Positions 33,591 to 46,119 of a stretch of DNA of 64,000 nucleotides are shown one piece after another. The DNA comes from Ceratothoa steindachneri. Lineage: Eukaryota > Arthropoda > Malacostraca > Isopoda > Cymothoidae. Within the stretch, counting starts at the first letter, position 1, and each line of letters opens with the position of its first letter. Both the position numbers and the translations under genes were made by a program. The notes under the pieces were generated by a model. It saw nothing but the letters and a program-made list of their open reading frames with translations, had not been told where the DNA came from and did not search any database. The stretch lies in the NCBI GenBank assembly GCA_963969495.1, contig OZ018324.1, positions 157,464,172-157,528,171 on the forward strand. The letters run 5' to 3'.

Positions 33591-34821
33591 CCGGGTTTTG
33601 CAAAAGTTCTATTAGACTAGTTTTTTATCTTCAAGAGGTTTACGTGTGTGATAAAAAAGTTTCGTTAAACATCCTTAAAGTTCTACTTTTCTAGCACGTG
33701 GCATGGCATTATAAAGTCTTTTCAATTGTGTTAGGTGTATCCAGATCTCTGCTCTCCTGAGCGCCGGTCAAAACTAGTCTGACATCGCCAAGCGGCTCAA
33801 CGTCAGCCAGATGGCCGTTCACAGTGTCGCGGAGAGGCTCAAGAACAGGGAAGATCCCAAAGATCGACCTCGTTCAGGTAAACCTCAAGTTGTCAACCTT
33901 TTGGTTTTGCGAAAGGCATTCGAAATTGATCCGAAGCTCAAAATGACTACGCTCGCGAAAATGAAGAGCATCTCGGTGGCCATGGTTTCCAGGGCTGTCA
34001 AGGAGGAGGGCAACAAGAGCTTGAGGTGCGTGCAAAGGACTCCGGTTATCGAATGTATGCGAGAACAACGTCTGGAGCGCTGCCTTTGCCTTCTAAAAGA
34101 CTTGAAGAGTCATAGTCATCTAATTCTCTTTTTTTATAGTGAAGAAAACTCTCAGTCGATTCTTCGTGATAGGTTTCGGCCAGGATGTATACGAGGTCCG
34201 CTACCTGTCCACGACCAAGCATTCGGCTTCCGTGATGAAGCTCGTCATCGTGGCTTCAAATGGTGCGAAGATGCCGCCGATGTGGTTCGCGGCTTGTTAC
34301 AGGCTCGCTGCGGCCAATCACAGGGACATTTTTGCCACAAATGCCCTGCCTTGGTTGAGAAAGATTACAAAGAAAGCGGATTAAGTCTTTCAGCATGACA
34401 GTGCTCTGGCTCACACGGCAAACACTGTGCAGGAGCGGTTGGAATCAAACAGGAACTTCTGGTCGAAGGACTTTTGGGCTCCGCAGTCGCCCGACCTCAA
34501 TCCTCTCGACTACAGCACGTTGGCCGTCTGTCGATGGTAAGGCCTGCGTGGTCCGCCACAGTAATTTCGACGAGCTGAATACCTCCGTCAACCGCGTGTG
34601 GGCCAGCCTGAGGAAAGCCTTCATCCGCAAAGTGTTAACGTCCTTAAGGTTTTGCCTGGAGCACGTACTCGCTGCTGAGGGCGGCCACATTATTAATATT
34701 ATGATTTAAACACATATTTATATGTTAACAAAATAAAAACGTTTTTAACTGCATCAAAACTATCATTGTGTCTTCCTTTGAGACCGTTGTAACGAGTGTA
34801 ACAGGACTTTGCTTTTGAAGG
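33591..34821 (+). mobile_element. mariner/Tc1-superfamily element, copy 1 of a DD36D-spaced family
   Basis: Ends CCGGGTTTTGCAAAAGTTCT and, reverse complemented, CCTTCAAAAGCAAAGTCCTG share an imperfect terminal repeat through TTACACTCG, flanked by TA (33589-33590, 34822-34823). The transposase is in several frames: helix-turn-helix DIAKRLNVSQMAVHSVAERL at about 33780-33835, a damaged first catalytic block near 34130, then VFQHDSALAHTANTVQERLE at about 34390 and FWAPQSPDLNPLDY at about 34490, ending with EAGGHI-type LAAEGGHIINIMI. I count 36 residues between the D of QHD and the D of PLDY. Inactive: a frameshift follows the first block and a stop lies near 34384. Confidence 0.9.
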
Positions 34822-34823
34822 TA

Positions 34824-35689
34824 TGGCACTGAATTTCTAAATTTGCCCATTTGTAAAATAATTCTAAGGTAAGTAGGGTATTATTAATTTCTGGGGAAAA
34901 AAATAGAATATAAATAAGGCTATCGGCTTTCATTTTTTCAAAGGATGGTAGATAATTGTAAATCTTATTTAATACAAGTCATTGAAATGCTGTAGAATAA
35001 TATTGGTTTTAAGGAAACCTTCCCAAACATTCTAACAAATTTTTAGAATTTAGTTTAGTAAAATATTCTGAATTTGAAAAAAGAATTCCATAACTTGCCA
35101 GAACACACCTCTGTAAACTAACTTCAAGAGCCATCTGGGATCAAGTAAAGATAGTCCCTCCCATTTTACCAGGTAAAGATTATCCCTGCCAAAGTTACAC
35201 TAGTAAAGCTAATCCCTGCCAAGGATAAAATAAAAAAATAACTGTTAAAAAACTATTTAAGGAAGTTTATTTTAAAACAATTAAAATTGTAAACTTTGTA
35301 GAACTCTAGAAATTTAATTTTAATAACTTAATTAAAACGTTAGTGGCCGGCAATCGTATCGCAAAAATCATTGAAAACATTGTATTTATGTCTTTAAAGC
35401 CACATGAATTCCTGTAGATAAGGGTTTAGCATTTCTCTCTTACATCCTCGCATGCATTTAATTCTTAGTTTATGCTTATTCCAGTAGCTTTAAAATGACT
35501 ATGTCATAACCTCGGATACCTCCCATTTTACTAAGTAAAGGTCATCCCTCCTCCAATTAACCAAGTAAAGTTAATCCCTTCTTTTTGTCTTAGGAAGGAC
35601 TGACTTGATCCGTCATCTGTAATATTGCTTCAGAAATATTTATCCTGGCATTCACAGATCCGCTCTCATTTCAGCTCTAGTGAACACAT
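34824..35689. other. AT-rich sequence with a short recurring motif
   Basis: The string GTAAAGxTxxTCCCTxCC occurs three times at 35142-35215, about 30 bases apart, and twice more at 35534-35580. It could be a decayed minisatellite or the end of the transposon that follows. Nothing else is recognised. Confidence 0.5.
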
Positions 35690-37410
35690 CAGAAGAGAAA
35701 TGGTATCAGGAGGCGGCAAACATTCTCCAGATGCATTCTGTTATATTGGCGGACAGTTCATCTAAACAAGAGAAAAATGTTCGGTGTGTCAGCAACTATG
35801 AGATTGCGTGAAGCTTACAAAGCATACTTTAGCACGTCAGTTGGGTACCAGACAAACCATTCGCACCTCATTTTACTTGTGAACACTACATTAAATGTCA
35901 CAAGTATTTAAGCTTTTATGATGGTTTGTAAGACAAAAGACTAATAAACTATTTTTTTTCTACTTTTATAGGACGTTATAGAGGAAGAAGCAGAGCCATG
36001 TTGTTTGCCATTCCCAGGATTTGGCGTAAACCCATTGACCACTCAAGAAACTGCTACTTATGTATTGTTGACCGTTTCAAACGTCAAAGTGGCACAAATT
36101 CACCTGCTATTTACTCTCCCCATCTTCCATCCTCTATTGCCCCAGTACCGCACAGTGCTTATCTTCTTGTACCTACCCTTTCAGAAAGTAATAAGCCACT
36201 CTCATAAGAAAGCAACAATTCAGAACCTGAAAAGATCAGTAAAGATGTAGACTACAGTGTCAGATATATGGTTGTTAAAATGAATCCATACAATCCAAGA
36301 CAAAAAGACCTCAATGAACTCTTCAGAGATCTTGGCTTGTCAAAGTCAAATGCTGAGCTTTTGATTTCAGGGCTCAAAGAATGGGATTTTTTGGATAAAA
36401 ACTGACAAGCCAAAGGAAATATCATTAACATTTCTCAAGATTTTCTACTTATCAAGCTTGGCTATGCTACTGCAATGATATATTTGGTATGTTTGATGCT
36501 AGTGAAATTACATTACATATAATCCAGATGAGTGAAGGCTCTTCATTGGTAGCTGCTCGAGAAGCATTAGAGTTGTACTTCACAATTGGAATAAACATCC
36601 ATCTATTCCTTTGGCTAATTCACTATATTTCAAGGAGGACTACAACAGTGGCAAGCTCCTGCTACAAAATTTGAATTATAAGGGGTATAGCTGGGAAGTG
36701 ATTGGAGACTTCAAAATGGTAGTAATTTGACTGGTCTGCAGGGGAGTTTTACCAGATTTCCATGTCATTTCTGTCTTTGGGACAGTAGGGATAACACAGC
36801 ACTTTACCATTAGAAGCACTGGTCCCAAAAGACTCAGTTCTCTGATTCAGGGCATAATGTCATGCATGAGAAATTGATAGACCATCAAAGGTTATGATTC
36901 TCTTCATTGCTTTTAAAACAAGGTCTCATGAAACCGTTTGTTTGAGCTCCTAACAAAGAGTCTGCAACCTTCAAGTACCTTCAAAATCTATTTTCCAAAC
37001 TCTCTGAGGAAAAAGTAAAAGCTGATATCTTTGTTAGACTACAAATCAGAAAAATCATAGAATGTTCCGAATTTCATGAAAACCTACTAAAAAGAAATAA
37101 GAAGCCTGGATGAGTTTGTTTCGGTGTGTCAAGGCTTTGGACAACCACAAGGCTGACAATTATGTGGAACTGATTGAGAACTTAATGAAAATCTTTGATC
37201 AAATAGGCTGTAGGATGTCCCTGAAGGTGCACATCATTGATACTCATTTTTAGAAATTCAAGAAGAGCTTCCATCAAGATATACTGAACTTTAAACATAG
37301 ATACCAAGGAGTATACAATGAAAATATGATGGGAGACTACATTTGGGGGCTTGTACGAGAAAGTGATTTACATTACAAACAGAAATCTATGAAAACTGTT
37401 CATTTCTAAT
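35690..37410 (+). pseudogene. Relic of an unnamed arthropod transposon-like protein family
   Basis: The plus strand, across several frames, has CYIGGQF near 35745 with a later C-Q-Q-L, a Cys/His N-terminal block. IPRIWRKPIDHSRNCYLCIV then PSSIAPVPHS follow at 36007-36150. At about 36285-36700 come NPYNPRQKDLNELFRDLGLS, ANSLYFKEDYNSGKLLLQNL and a GYSWEVIGDFKMV block. Then a C-x-C-L-W-D-S-like block, and FKYLQNLF with PQIRKIIECSEF-type sequence to 37410. I recognise this order from a family common in arthropod and cnidarian genomes, usually annotated as uncharacterised and probably transposon-derived; I cannot give it a superfamily name. TTTTTTTTCTACTTTTATAG at 35952-35971 looks like a 3' splice site before the IPRIWR block. 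Many stops; dead copy. Confidence 0.7.
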
Positions 37411-38856
37411 TTTTAATACTTGTTTTTATATATTTCTTGTGAAATTTTCAATAAAATTGTATAAATTCAGCTCTGTGTTTTTGTTGTTAGCCCTACAGTG
37501 GATGAAAAAAAAATTGCCTATTTTTAGCAAATATTTCCTCATACAAGCCAAAAAAGCAAAGTTTAAAACAAATAATAGTTATCTTCTATAACAAAAATTG
37601 TTACATAGTGTAAAGAGAAAATATGTATAAAAAAATAGGAAGCAATATGCAAAAATGTTAAAAAATGAGAAGCAATATTTTACTTTGTTATTTTGTGAAG
37701 GAGTTGGCTAAAGTGATCCGCTGAGTGCCCCACCCCCACCCCCCCACACCTAGAGGCAGACCTGATGTAGCGTGAGGGTGGCTAATGGCTAACTCTCATT
37801 GAAAAATTTATTGAGAGCCATCTGTGCCTAGCGCAGGAGGGGATGGACCTATGGCACGCCTTCAACTTTGCGCTGCATGCGAAACTCAAGTTCACCTTTA
37901 AAATCCAATTTCATCAACACAGCCAACAGAGTAGTAATTTATAAAAGGGGATAAAAAGAAACTAATCTGCATGTTATTCAAAATCATATAACTCCACGAT
38001 CATAATTCCGGTTTATTGATACTGTTCGGCCTAATTAATTAGGGATGGGGTAAGATTTGCTAACTGTATCAACAATTCCATCGACATATTTTGTGAGTCG
38101 TGTTAAGTCTCCTAATAAGAGTAACCTTACGGATGAAGGCAGTCGTGCATTTATAGCTCTAAACGTCATGAAATAGGAAGGATCTGTCGTCAGTGAAGCA
38201 TCGGGTCTCCTTGGGGTCATCCTTTTTTCCAGGCCGATGAAATGGCTGTATTAAATAGGTTAATCTAACAGCCGCTTGCTTAGCTTGGATGAGGAGAGTC
38301 CCAATGACGGCCCGAGGCTCCCATAGCTACATTACAGGTTAATGTTGAAAAATATAACATTTTCTTTTATTTCGCTTTTGTAAATTGATACGTTTGAGAG
38401 AGGAAGCCGTGAAGTATCTGGGAACTTTAAAAACAACTTTTGAGACATTGACTGATCTGATAGAAAGAAGATAAAAGTGAAGAATTATGGTTTACTTTTT
38501 CGCTGATGGTAAAAACAGGCTTTAACTTGTGTGATGGCAGAGATTAAAATTACACTCTTAAAGGCTTTAAAACAGTCATGCAATCAAAGGCTAAAACGAC
38601 CTTTAATTAATAAATCGACTAAAGTTGCTCAATTCTACTTTCAACCTTGCATGACCTACAATAATCGCTTTTAATTTTCTTTGATTTTACCTCACTACAC
38701 TGCTTTTGGATCATTTAAAATGACCCTCAAATACTAAAATAAACACCAAATAATAAACTACAATGTTTGCTCAAACTTGAGATGTACACTTTGGGAATTT
38801 GTGCTTTAGATTTTGCCGAGTTTGTCAAGCTCACTTAAAAAAGGGTTCCCGACGCC
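37411..38856. other. Unassigned sequence
   Basis: The AAAAATGTTAAAAA-GAAGCAAT unit at 37650-37675 is the partner of the one at 33.4 kb. The frame 38035-38220 (minus) is unrecognised. Confidence 0.4.
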
Positions 38857-38925
38857 TGCTCTAGTGGATATCATACTGGATCCCCAAGTCTCGTTCCTCG
38901 TGTTCGATTCCCAACGAGAGAGGAC
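38857..38925 (+). repeat. tRNA-like SINE head
   Basis: GCTCTAGTGGATATCATACT (38859-38878) is an A-box-like stretch, and TCGTGTTCGATTCCCAACGA (38897-38916) carries a good B box (GTTCGATTCC) inside a T-arm-like stem, CGTGTTCGATTCCCAACG. The 5' half is degenerate. SINE head or tRNA pseudogene. Confidence 0.55.
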
Positions 38926-40156
38926 GCAAGAAATTTCGATGTTGTAGGAAACTCCCGACAATCACTGGATTGGTGCCAAATCACGCGCAAAATATACAGA
39001 CAGTTTCACCCAAATACTCCATTACGCGCGTAGCCAATCGCAACAATATTCTCTTTCACTGCTTCCCGGAATCCGCCCAAAGGGTTTCTAGTATAAATTC
39101 CCATGCTGTAAAATGGGTGGCTCTACCTTGAGCCATTAAGAGTTATAAACGCTTAATGACTGATAGCGAAACATGGTAATACCGTTCTCCTTCTCCCTCC
39201 CCCCATCGAGGACCTGTCCCTAATTCACCCGAGCTGTTACATTATCCGGTCTGGGAATCCGAATCAAAGAAAAGTTATGTTTTGATTTGAATGAATAAAT
39301 TTTAAGAAGATCTTATTCATAAGAAGCTTCGATGCCAATTACTGACCTGTGGATTAAATAAATCAGACACTCGAATAAATATTCGTAAGATTCAAAATTT
39401 GTGATTTAGAATCTTAGAAATAAAATAAAAACCTGGCCGAGAGAACATTCTAAGCCTACTGTCTTCACTACAACTCTCAAAGAACCAGGTGAATTGGGTT
39501 GAACCACATCTCCGGAAGAAACACCCCGACATATGATGCAGTTAATGTCCCCAGAGGCCAAATCCTTAGTTATGTGGGAATAAAAGTCCCGAAAACCGAT
39601 AAGGTAATGCAAGATGAGAAGATAAGGTGAAAAAAATGGAATAAAAGGATACTTCAGTGTGAAAGAAATTAGAAGAAAATTTCTGACAATTTCCAGGAAT
39701 CCTTTTATTTTATTTTCCAGGTAAAACCAATGAATTTCCTCCCTCCCTCCCTCCCTCCCTCCCTCCCTACCTAAGAGAGTTTTATATAAAGAAAAAAAGA
39801 GGGTAAAAGTTGTTATGTTCTCTAGAAAGTTTCCGTAAATTACTGATGCGGCCAAAGGTTTTCGCATACCTCGGAAATTTTAGGAATTTAAAATAATGCA
39901 GGGTCGTAAAGTTTTTATTTGCATATCAATATGAATATAACAGTAGAATAAGGGGGACTAAATGGCAATAAGATATATATGCCCCAAACAATAAACGAGA
40001 ATTAACAAAATACAAAATTTGCCAAAACATGTAATATCAGTAACATATAACAGATAAGCAGAAGAAACTCTGTGAAAATTATAGCAATGCCAAACTAATA
40101 CAAGAAGCTCAGTAGCGTTTTGAAAGTTCCTTGGCAATGATGTAGGCATTTACTCT
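38926..40156. other. Unassigned sequence with a (CCTC)n tract
   Basis: A CCCT tetranucleotide tract occupies 39737-39768. The minus-strand frame of 153 codons across it (repeated G-R-E-G) is caused by the tract and low stop density. Confidence 0.5.
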
Positions 40157-41227
40157 TCAAGGTGGCCAGTCCATCGACTTAATATTGTTATCCCAGAACC
40201 ACTGTATGGTTGACGCTGACTTGTGATATGGAGCATTGTCCTGATGGAAAATGACATTCTGGGCATTTCTGGAGAGGTCTCAGGCTGAGAGAAGCATTTA
40301 ATCTCTCGAAATAGCTTGGTTCTTTTCTGAATTCATGGTGCCATCACAAACGGTGAGACGACCGACCATTAAACTTAACACGCAGCCCCACCATTACAGC
40401 GTGGCAGCCATGTTTTGTTGTTGGCACTATGCACTCTCAATTCTACTGCTCCCCTGGTCTCCTGCGGACTTTAATTTTGCCTGGGTCAAGAACAACTGAA
40501 ACGTGGACTCGTCATAATCGTACCATAAGACACGTGTGCCCAAGCAAGTGGACGTCGCTTCTGCTGAAGGTTGGTTGATCATCGTCATCCGGCGGGCTTT
40601 AAATGACATCAAGCCTTGTGCAAGCAGTCTGCGACGGGGTGGTTTGACGTATGTAGTAGCATGGCCGCCCAATGTTCATTCATGTTGCAACCGGACTGCG
40701 GTTTTCTTACGATCACAAAGCTCATGCAACTAGAGACCTGTTCTCACGTTGCGCACTGACGCTGGGTCGTCTAGATCGAGATCGATCTTGGATGTTCCTA
40801 CTTTATCGGATCTTCTTCAACATTCTTCGGCTGAATGTGATCCGCCAAACCTCCGGGAAGGTTTTGACAGCTGAGACCCTCCTTGTGAAGCATACGTATC
40901 ATACTTCTTTCCTCCACGGTATAGTTACGTGTTTTCGCTAATAATATTATCAGATCCTGTTGACATGAAACATCATATTAGTTAACAAATATGGTGCGTT
41001 ATGTGAAAACATTTTGACTGTAACATACCACATACTGATTCCAGGATTTCATACATTTCAATACCATCGACATTTAAGATATTTAAAAAAAAGTTATTAG
41101 GAAGTTTATTCTTTTGTGTTCTAGTTGTATTGGACACTTCGTACAAACCTTCATCAAAATATTCATAGGCATATCCAAGGAATAAAAAATGTTCCAAGTG
41201 TCCGAAAACTTTTGGCTGAGCTTCACA
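40157..41227 (-). mobile_element. Tc1-like transposon, 3' truncated
   Basis: The 5' end near 41227 on the minus strand reads GAAGCTCAGCCAAAAGTTTT then CGGACACTTGG, a typical Tc1 terminal repeat, next to TA. The coding part (about 40960-40157) has a KKYDTYASQGG-like helix-turn-helix start, RRRLLAQGLMSFKARR, the block RVLWYDYDESTFQLF around the first catalytic aspartate (W-x-D-E-S-x-F in the family; here Y-D-E-S), and IFHQDNAPYHKSASTIQWFW with the second, then NNIKSMDWP. It stops abruptly at 40157, just before the block with the third catalytic residue. Several stops; inactive. Confidence 0.85.
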
Positions 41228-41952
41228 TAGAGTGCTGTAAGAGTGATGAAATTTGTGAGAATATAGAGTAGTTGTATAATCGGAGGAGACAATAGAAATA
41301 ACTACTTAAGCCGCTGAGGTGCATTCGAACGTTCTACTCTCCTGTTCCAAAGGAAAAACAACTTTACATGAAACCATAAAATTTGAACAGAATTCAAAAA
41401 CGACAATTTTCAATTTTCTTCAAAATACAATACAGAAAATGGCAATAAATATTTGTTTACACAATATATAAGATGCCCACTAGATCTGTATTTAAAACAA
41501 TAAAGACAAAAATAAGATCAATTATATGAAGAAGTTTTCTCAACTTTGATTTTATTGTTTTTGCATTCAATGATTAATCTTCTGAATATCCTCTTCGCGG
41601 TAAAGAGGATAAAGACGAAAGCTCAGAAAACAAATGGAATTCAAACGGAAGTTTCTTGTTTGTTTGTCTCAAAAATAATAATTGCGGAACTAAAGTATAC
41701 CTCTAAGAGGATCTTCGGAAAATAGGAAGTTTAATCTAAAAAAAGTTGATAATATCATAGAATTATTACCTAATAAATATTTCAAGGTGAATGTGTGTTT
41801 GATTTTAAAAAGTGATGGTCTTTAATTCAAATAATCCGTAATCTTTACAATTGCTAAATAACTAAAAATACTCGTTTTTGACAGCAGATGGAGTTAACAA
41901 TCTATCAAAAATATAAATTACCTCGAAATCATATTTTTACAAGATTTTCAGT
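41228..41952. other. Unassigned AT-rich sequence
   Basis: No recognised feature. Confidence 0.5.
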
Positions 41953-44900
41953 CATTTAATGAATATGCACAAGGGAGCCGTGGGCATTTATCCATTTTTA
42001 TTTCAAGTTTTCAAAGATTATTCAATATTAGTGTTTCTACAAACGCTTCCAATTATCATCATTAGCCAGTGGTCCATGCATTTGACAAATCAAGTAACGT
42101 TACAAGTTAATTACGTCATGTTGAGTCATAGCCAATTGTAACCCACCATTCCCCCACGCAAAGTAGAACTGCTTTATCCCCTAACCTAACTTTTGTTAAA
42201 TATGTCTAAATAGATTAGGATTTTCCATTTTTCATTCACTAGCCCTGCATATTTTATGAATAATTCACCTGTTTCTTCGTAGACAAACATTTATTCTTTT
42301 TACACTCCCATACTATCATTTTATAAAAAAGATAAAATGGTACTCCTGTACCTCAGTAGTTATTAAAGAGTTGGCGGTGGTTGTTGGCGTTATTCGTGAA
42401 ATCTCTTAGTGTCATTTTTTTTACTTTACTTTATTTTCAGTGCTTAAATTTACCCATAATCATGTTGGAAAACTCATTAAAGCGAAAATGCATAGTATAG
42501 TGGCGAATATTTGTAGTTTGGATTTATTATTTCTAATGATGATCAACAGCCAATGCAAGAAAGTATTTTCAAACGAGGCTGTGAATCAAGCTTTCTGATC
42601 ATTTAGAGATTATCCATCCTGATAATGATAACGAAAATTTGTCCTATTTTACAACTATACAAGATAAATTTCCTAACCTAAAATCTATTCACTCCCATAT
42701 GGCAAACATATCACTGAAATGCCAGCTAGAGAGGAACCTCATGTACAGTAGTACATCATCATTCCCCAAGTGGAATTATCAAAGAGGTTCTACTTAGTAA
42801 TAATTATATGCCAAGAAGAATTAATAAAATGACAGAGGACATCATTATTTTAATTTTTTCAGCACAAATCTGGCGACTGCCTACTAGGAGTTAGGACACA
42901 TGTCACAGTAATCAACAATAGCCTAATGCTAGGCTAAATTAAAAAAGGTGCAAACAACACCACAAAACAAAACAAAAAGCGGGAAGAAAGAAGCACGCTC
43001 TGACGTCGGGGACAGGCTCGCTTCCTCCAGGTGCAGGAGCATATGACCAAAACAAAGGTGAGTGAAATAAAATGGTGGAGGCCAGTCTCTTCCAAAAAGT
43101 CAGATATTTCACAAGTCTGTGTGCACGAACTCGTCCAAAGTACTATTGACAAGCTCTAGCGACCCCACCTGAATGGCTGCACATATACCTACCATGTAGT
43201 CGGTGGGAGGAAGAGAAAAACGCTGATCTGGTCACCCACTCATCGCGGACTCACTAGCAACCTAATTCCCAGCAATTCCCACATGTCCAGGAAACCAGGA
43301 GGAGATAATCTCGACATATACCCAGCTCGCGGACCGTGATGTAACGGAAAGAGCGAACCAGTGATTGTGGAGATTCCAATTCTTCGAGAGAGCTTGAGGC
43401 ACTTTGTTAATGGCTAAATATCACAATCCATGCTCCGAACCGGTCACAACGTGGAACCTCCCGTACAGAGCCGGGTATTGTAACCAGCTTGGCCGAGAAA
43501 CGCAACGTCTGGTAGAACACCATTGACTTGAAACAGAGGTGATACGTCGTGCAATCCATCCGTGTACACTGGCACGGATTCAACTTGAAACAAAGTCTGC
43601 TTTAAAAAGGTCAAACGCAAACTCTCGACACTATGGAAGCTTTGGGAGCAGTGGTGACAAATAGTCAAATAAGATACCCTCCTGGCTGGTTTCCTACTGA
43701 GAACGTTGAAGAGACCTTATATAACATACTTAAAAATCAACAATTTTTTTCGAATATGTTTGTCTTATTAAAGATAAGAAAATTATGCAAGAATACTGTT
43801 TGGAAATGAACTTGAAAAAGATAGTAATGGTGAATATATGTTTACTGTTGTTGAGGAAGTTTTTCAAAGAAAAAGAAATCCCTATGAATAATATAATTGC
43901 TTGTGCAACGGATGGTGTTCCAGCATCAAGAGGGTAGTATAGAAGCTTTCTTGTATTTTTAAAGAAAGCTGTACCAAATGTCTTCACAATAAATTACGTA
44001 ATTCATCGGCAACATCTAATTGCTAGAATCTTTCGACAACTCAAACAATAACAATGGCGAATTTGATCGTCTCCTTTTACTTAGTGAAGTGAGATTGTTA
44101 TCCAAAATAAACTTTGAAGCGATTTTATTCTATTTTCAACACTATCATACAATTTTTCCAGGAGAATAGAAGTGGTTATTTGATAGACGGACTCTTAGCT
44201 TGTAAATGTGAAATTGCCTACTTAACAGATTTATTCAATATACTCAATTGACTGAACTTACAATTGCAAGGCTAATGTGAATCTTATCAAAGCAAAATTT
44301 GTTTGTTATTTGTATATTCAAGGACAAGCTTTCCTTCTTTGGCATAATATTGGTCGTCGGGAGCTATCTCATTTTCCAAATCTTGATCTACTAGAAAATG
44401 ATTATGAGGCTGAAAACTCAACTGACTTCTTAATTTATTGTGACCATTTGAACTCTCTGCACGAGGACATGAGTTATAGATATCAAGATGTCATTAATAT
44501 GGAAATACCTGATAAACACATTTATTGATGCTGGTAGAAATGAAACCGACTGTGTAATGCAAGTAGTTAAATGCGATAAAAACGACTTTGAATTAAAGCC
44601 ACTTTTCAAACAATCGTACCAGAAATTTTGCCTAAAAAAGGAAATTCCTGAAAGGAATCCAAAGCTGTGGGAACCTATCAAATTCTTTTTCATTGCTTTT
44701 CCAACTTCCTATATGGCTGAATGTGGTTTTAGTGCAGTTACCCAACTTCTTATTAAACAAAGAAACCTTCTGCAAGTGGAAAAATCAGGAGATATGATAG
44801 TATTTATAGGCAACAGGGAACATAGAGTTAGAGCCTTAGTCAGTAAGCACCGAAGTCAACCATCGCATTGAAAACATTTTTAGGTAAGCTACCAAATAAA

Positions 44901-45104
44901 TGGGGTTTTTTGGCATTTATCATTAGTCTGTATAATAGAAATAAAAACTAAATTCAAATTATTTTTGCACTACTACGCAAATGTTATCTTGTTATTAAAG
45001 ATAAATTTAGTATAGTATTCAAAGTTTAATTTGACAGGTGGGGCGATGACAAAATGGTTTGTATCCGAAGGGAGGGCTAGTCCAAAGAAGGTTGAGAAAC
45101 ACTG
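41953..45104 (+). mobile_element. hAT (ZBED5-like) transposon copy A, 5' truncated, interrupted
   Basis: From 41953 it matches copy B at 58.77 kb (AAGGGAGC, TTTATTCCAACTTTTC-type, TTACAAGTTAATTACGTCAT). A BED-finger remnant (KKVFSNEAV) lies at about 42555-42585. The transposase resumes after a foreign insert: NNIIACATDGVPASRG (catalytic D region) at 43888-43935, KKAVPNVFTINYVIHRQHLI at 43965-44025, then IGRRELSHFPNLDL and HEDMSYRYQDVI, and the dimerisation block FFIAFPTSYMAECGFSAV at 44690-44745. The 3' end GGTTGAGAAACACTG (45090-45104) is a hAT terminus. Related proteins include vertebrate ZBED5. Frameshifts throughout; inactive. Confidence 0.9.
42840..43690 (-). mobile_element. Jockey-type LINE RNase H fragment inside the hAT
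   Basis: The minus strand reads ESVPVYTDGLHD at about 43580-43545 (start of an RNase H domain, catalytic D in TDG), then after a frameshift SWFPGHVGIAGN near 43290-43255, the block that closes Jockey and I-clade RNase H domains, followed by a degraded C-terminal region. It lies between hAT segments that are continuous in copy B, so it is an insertion. RT and endonuclease parts are absent. Confidence 0.75.
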
Positions 45105-46119
45105 CCGTAGATGAATATAGAGCACGGCCACGATGAATCGAGAGCTAAATAATATTCGTAGAAAATCTGAAAATAACCCCCAAAAATTAATGATAATTTA
45201 GTTTCCAACCTACCACCTCAAGCTTTGCCATCTTCGAAGGCGATGTTGTCATTGTCCCAATCCATAACTTGGAGAATTCGACCACGTTCATCTTATTGTT
45301 TTTCTTTACTTTTTGACTGCCATCGTAAATATTGGCGTTCCTCTTCTTAAGTGAGAATTCAGGCAGCATTTGCGTATCTTGAACCGGAATGCCATGAAAC
45401 AACAGGAAATAAATAAATTACATAATGCACAGAGGGTAATTTATTTTACAGTATTTTATTGATTTTATTTCAAAAATAGAAAGATTAGTAATAACAATTA
45501 CACCGATCAGGTTATTGTTACATTAATGCACCAATGCCCTATACTTTTGCCCACCCCGTTGATGGCAGCAAATATAGAGTAATTCTGGTTAATAGAAAAG
45601 TATTCCGTAGAGGATCGTCGAATCAACTCTCTTCTAAAGAGTCATAAATGACTGACTAACCAGAAATAATATTGAGTTACTGACCTATTAACTCCCTGAA
45701 TCTCTTAATGAGCTTTGACAGCTTACATGCCTGCAATGTCGACAACCTTCCAAAGTGTTAAAATAACATGATTACATTTCTCAAATCTAATCATTTGTTT
45801 GGATAACTAAAAAATACGCATTTTATACAGGGGACTAAAAGGCATAACTCTTAAAATGTTAATTAAGCTAATATTAGAAAGTGCTTGCCATGTGATTTCA
45901 ATCATTCCAGAACAATTAATAGAATATTCAGTTTCAATTTTATTTTCTTGAAAAGGGAAAAATAAATTAAGAAATACAATACATAAAGAAAATTTACGAT
46001 CAAAGATAAAATTAAAAGCAAAATTACGCTGATCAATGCAGGAGGGAGATGGGAACACGTTGGGAAAGATGTCTCTCTTCTCGGTTCTTAATTCCCCAAT
46101 TAGTCTCGTTTTATTGCAA
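45105..46119. other. Mostly unassigned; possible exon at 45.2-45.4 kb
   Basis: The minus-strand frame 45402-45187 (VQDTQMLPEFSLKKRNANIY, then NNKMNVVEFSKLWIGTM) has coding-like composition and ends near GAGGTG|GTAGGT, a donor-like site. The acceptor side (TTCAAG at about 45380) is weak. It lies on the same strand and 1.1 kb downstream of the better candidate exon at 46.5 kb. Unproven. Confidence 0.25.

Noticed and set aside
33811..34398. 195-codon frame read as one protein
   Set aside because: Its second half is out of frame with the transposase blocks; it is a chance continuation after a frameshift in the mariner-like element.
39406..39867. 153-codon minus-strand frame
   Set aside because: It crosses the (CCTC)n tract, and its composition is explained by that and by low stop density.
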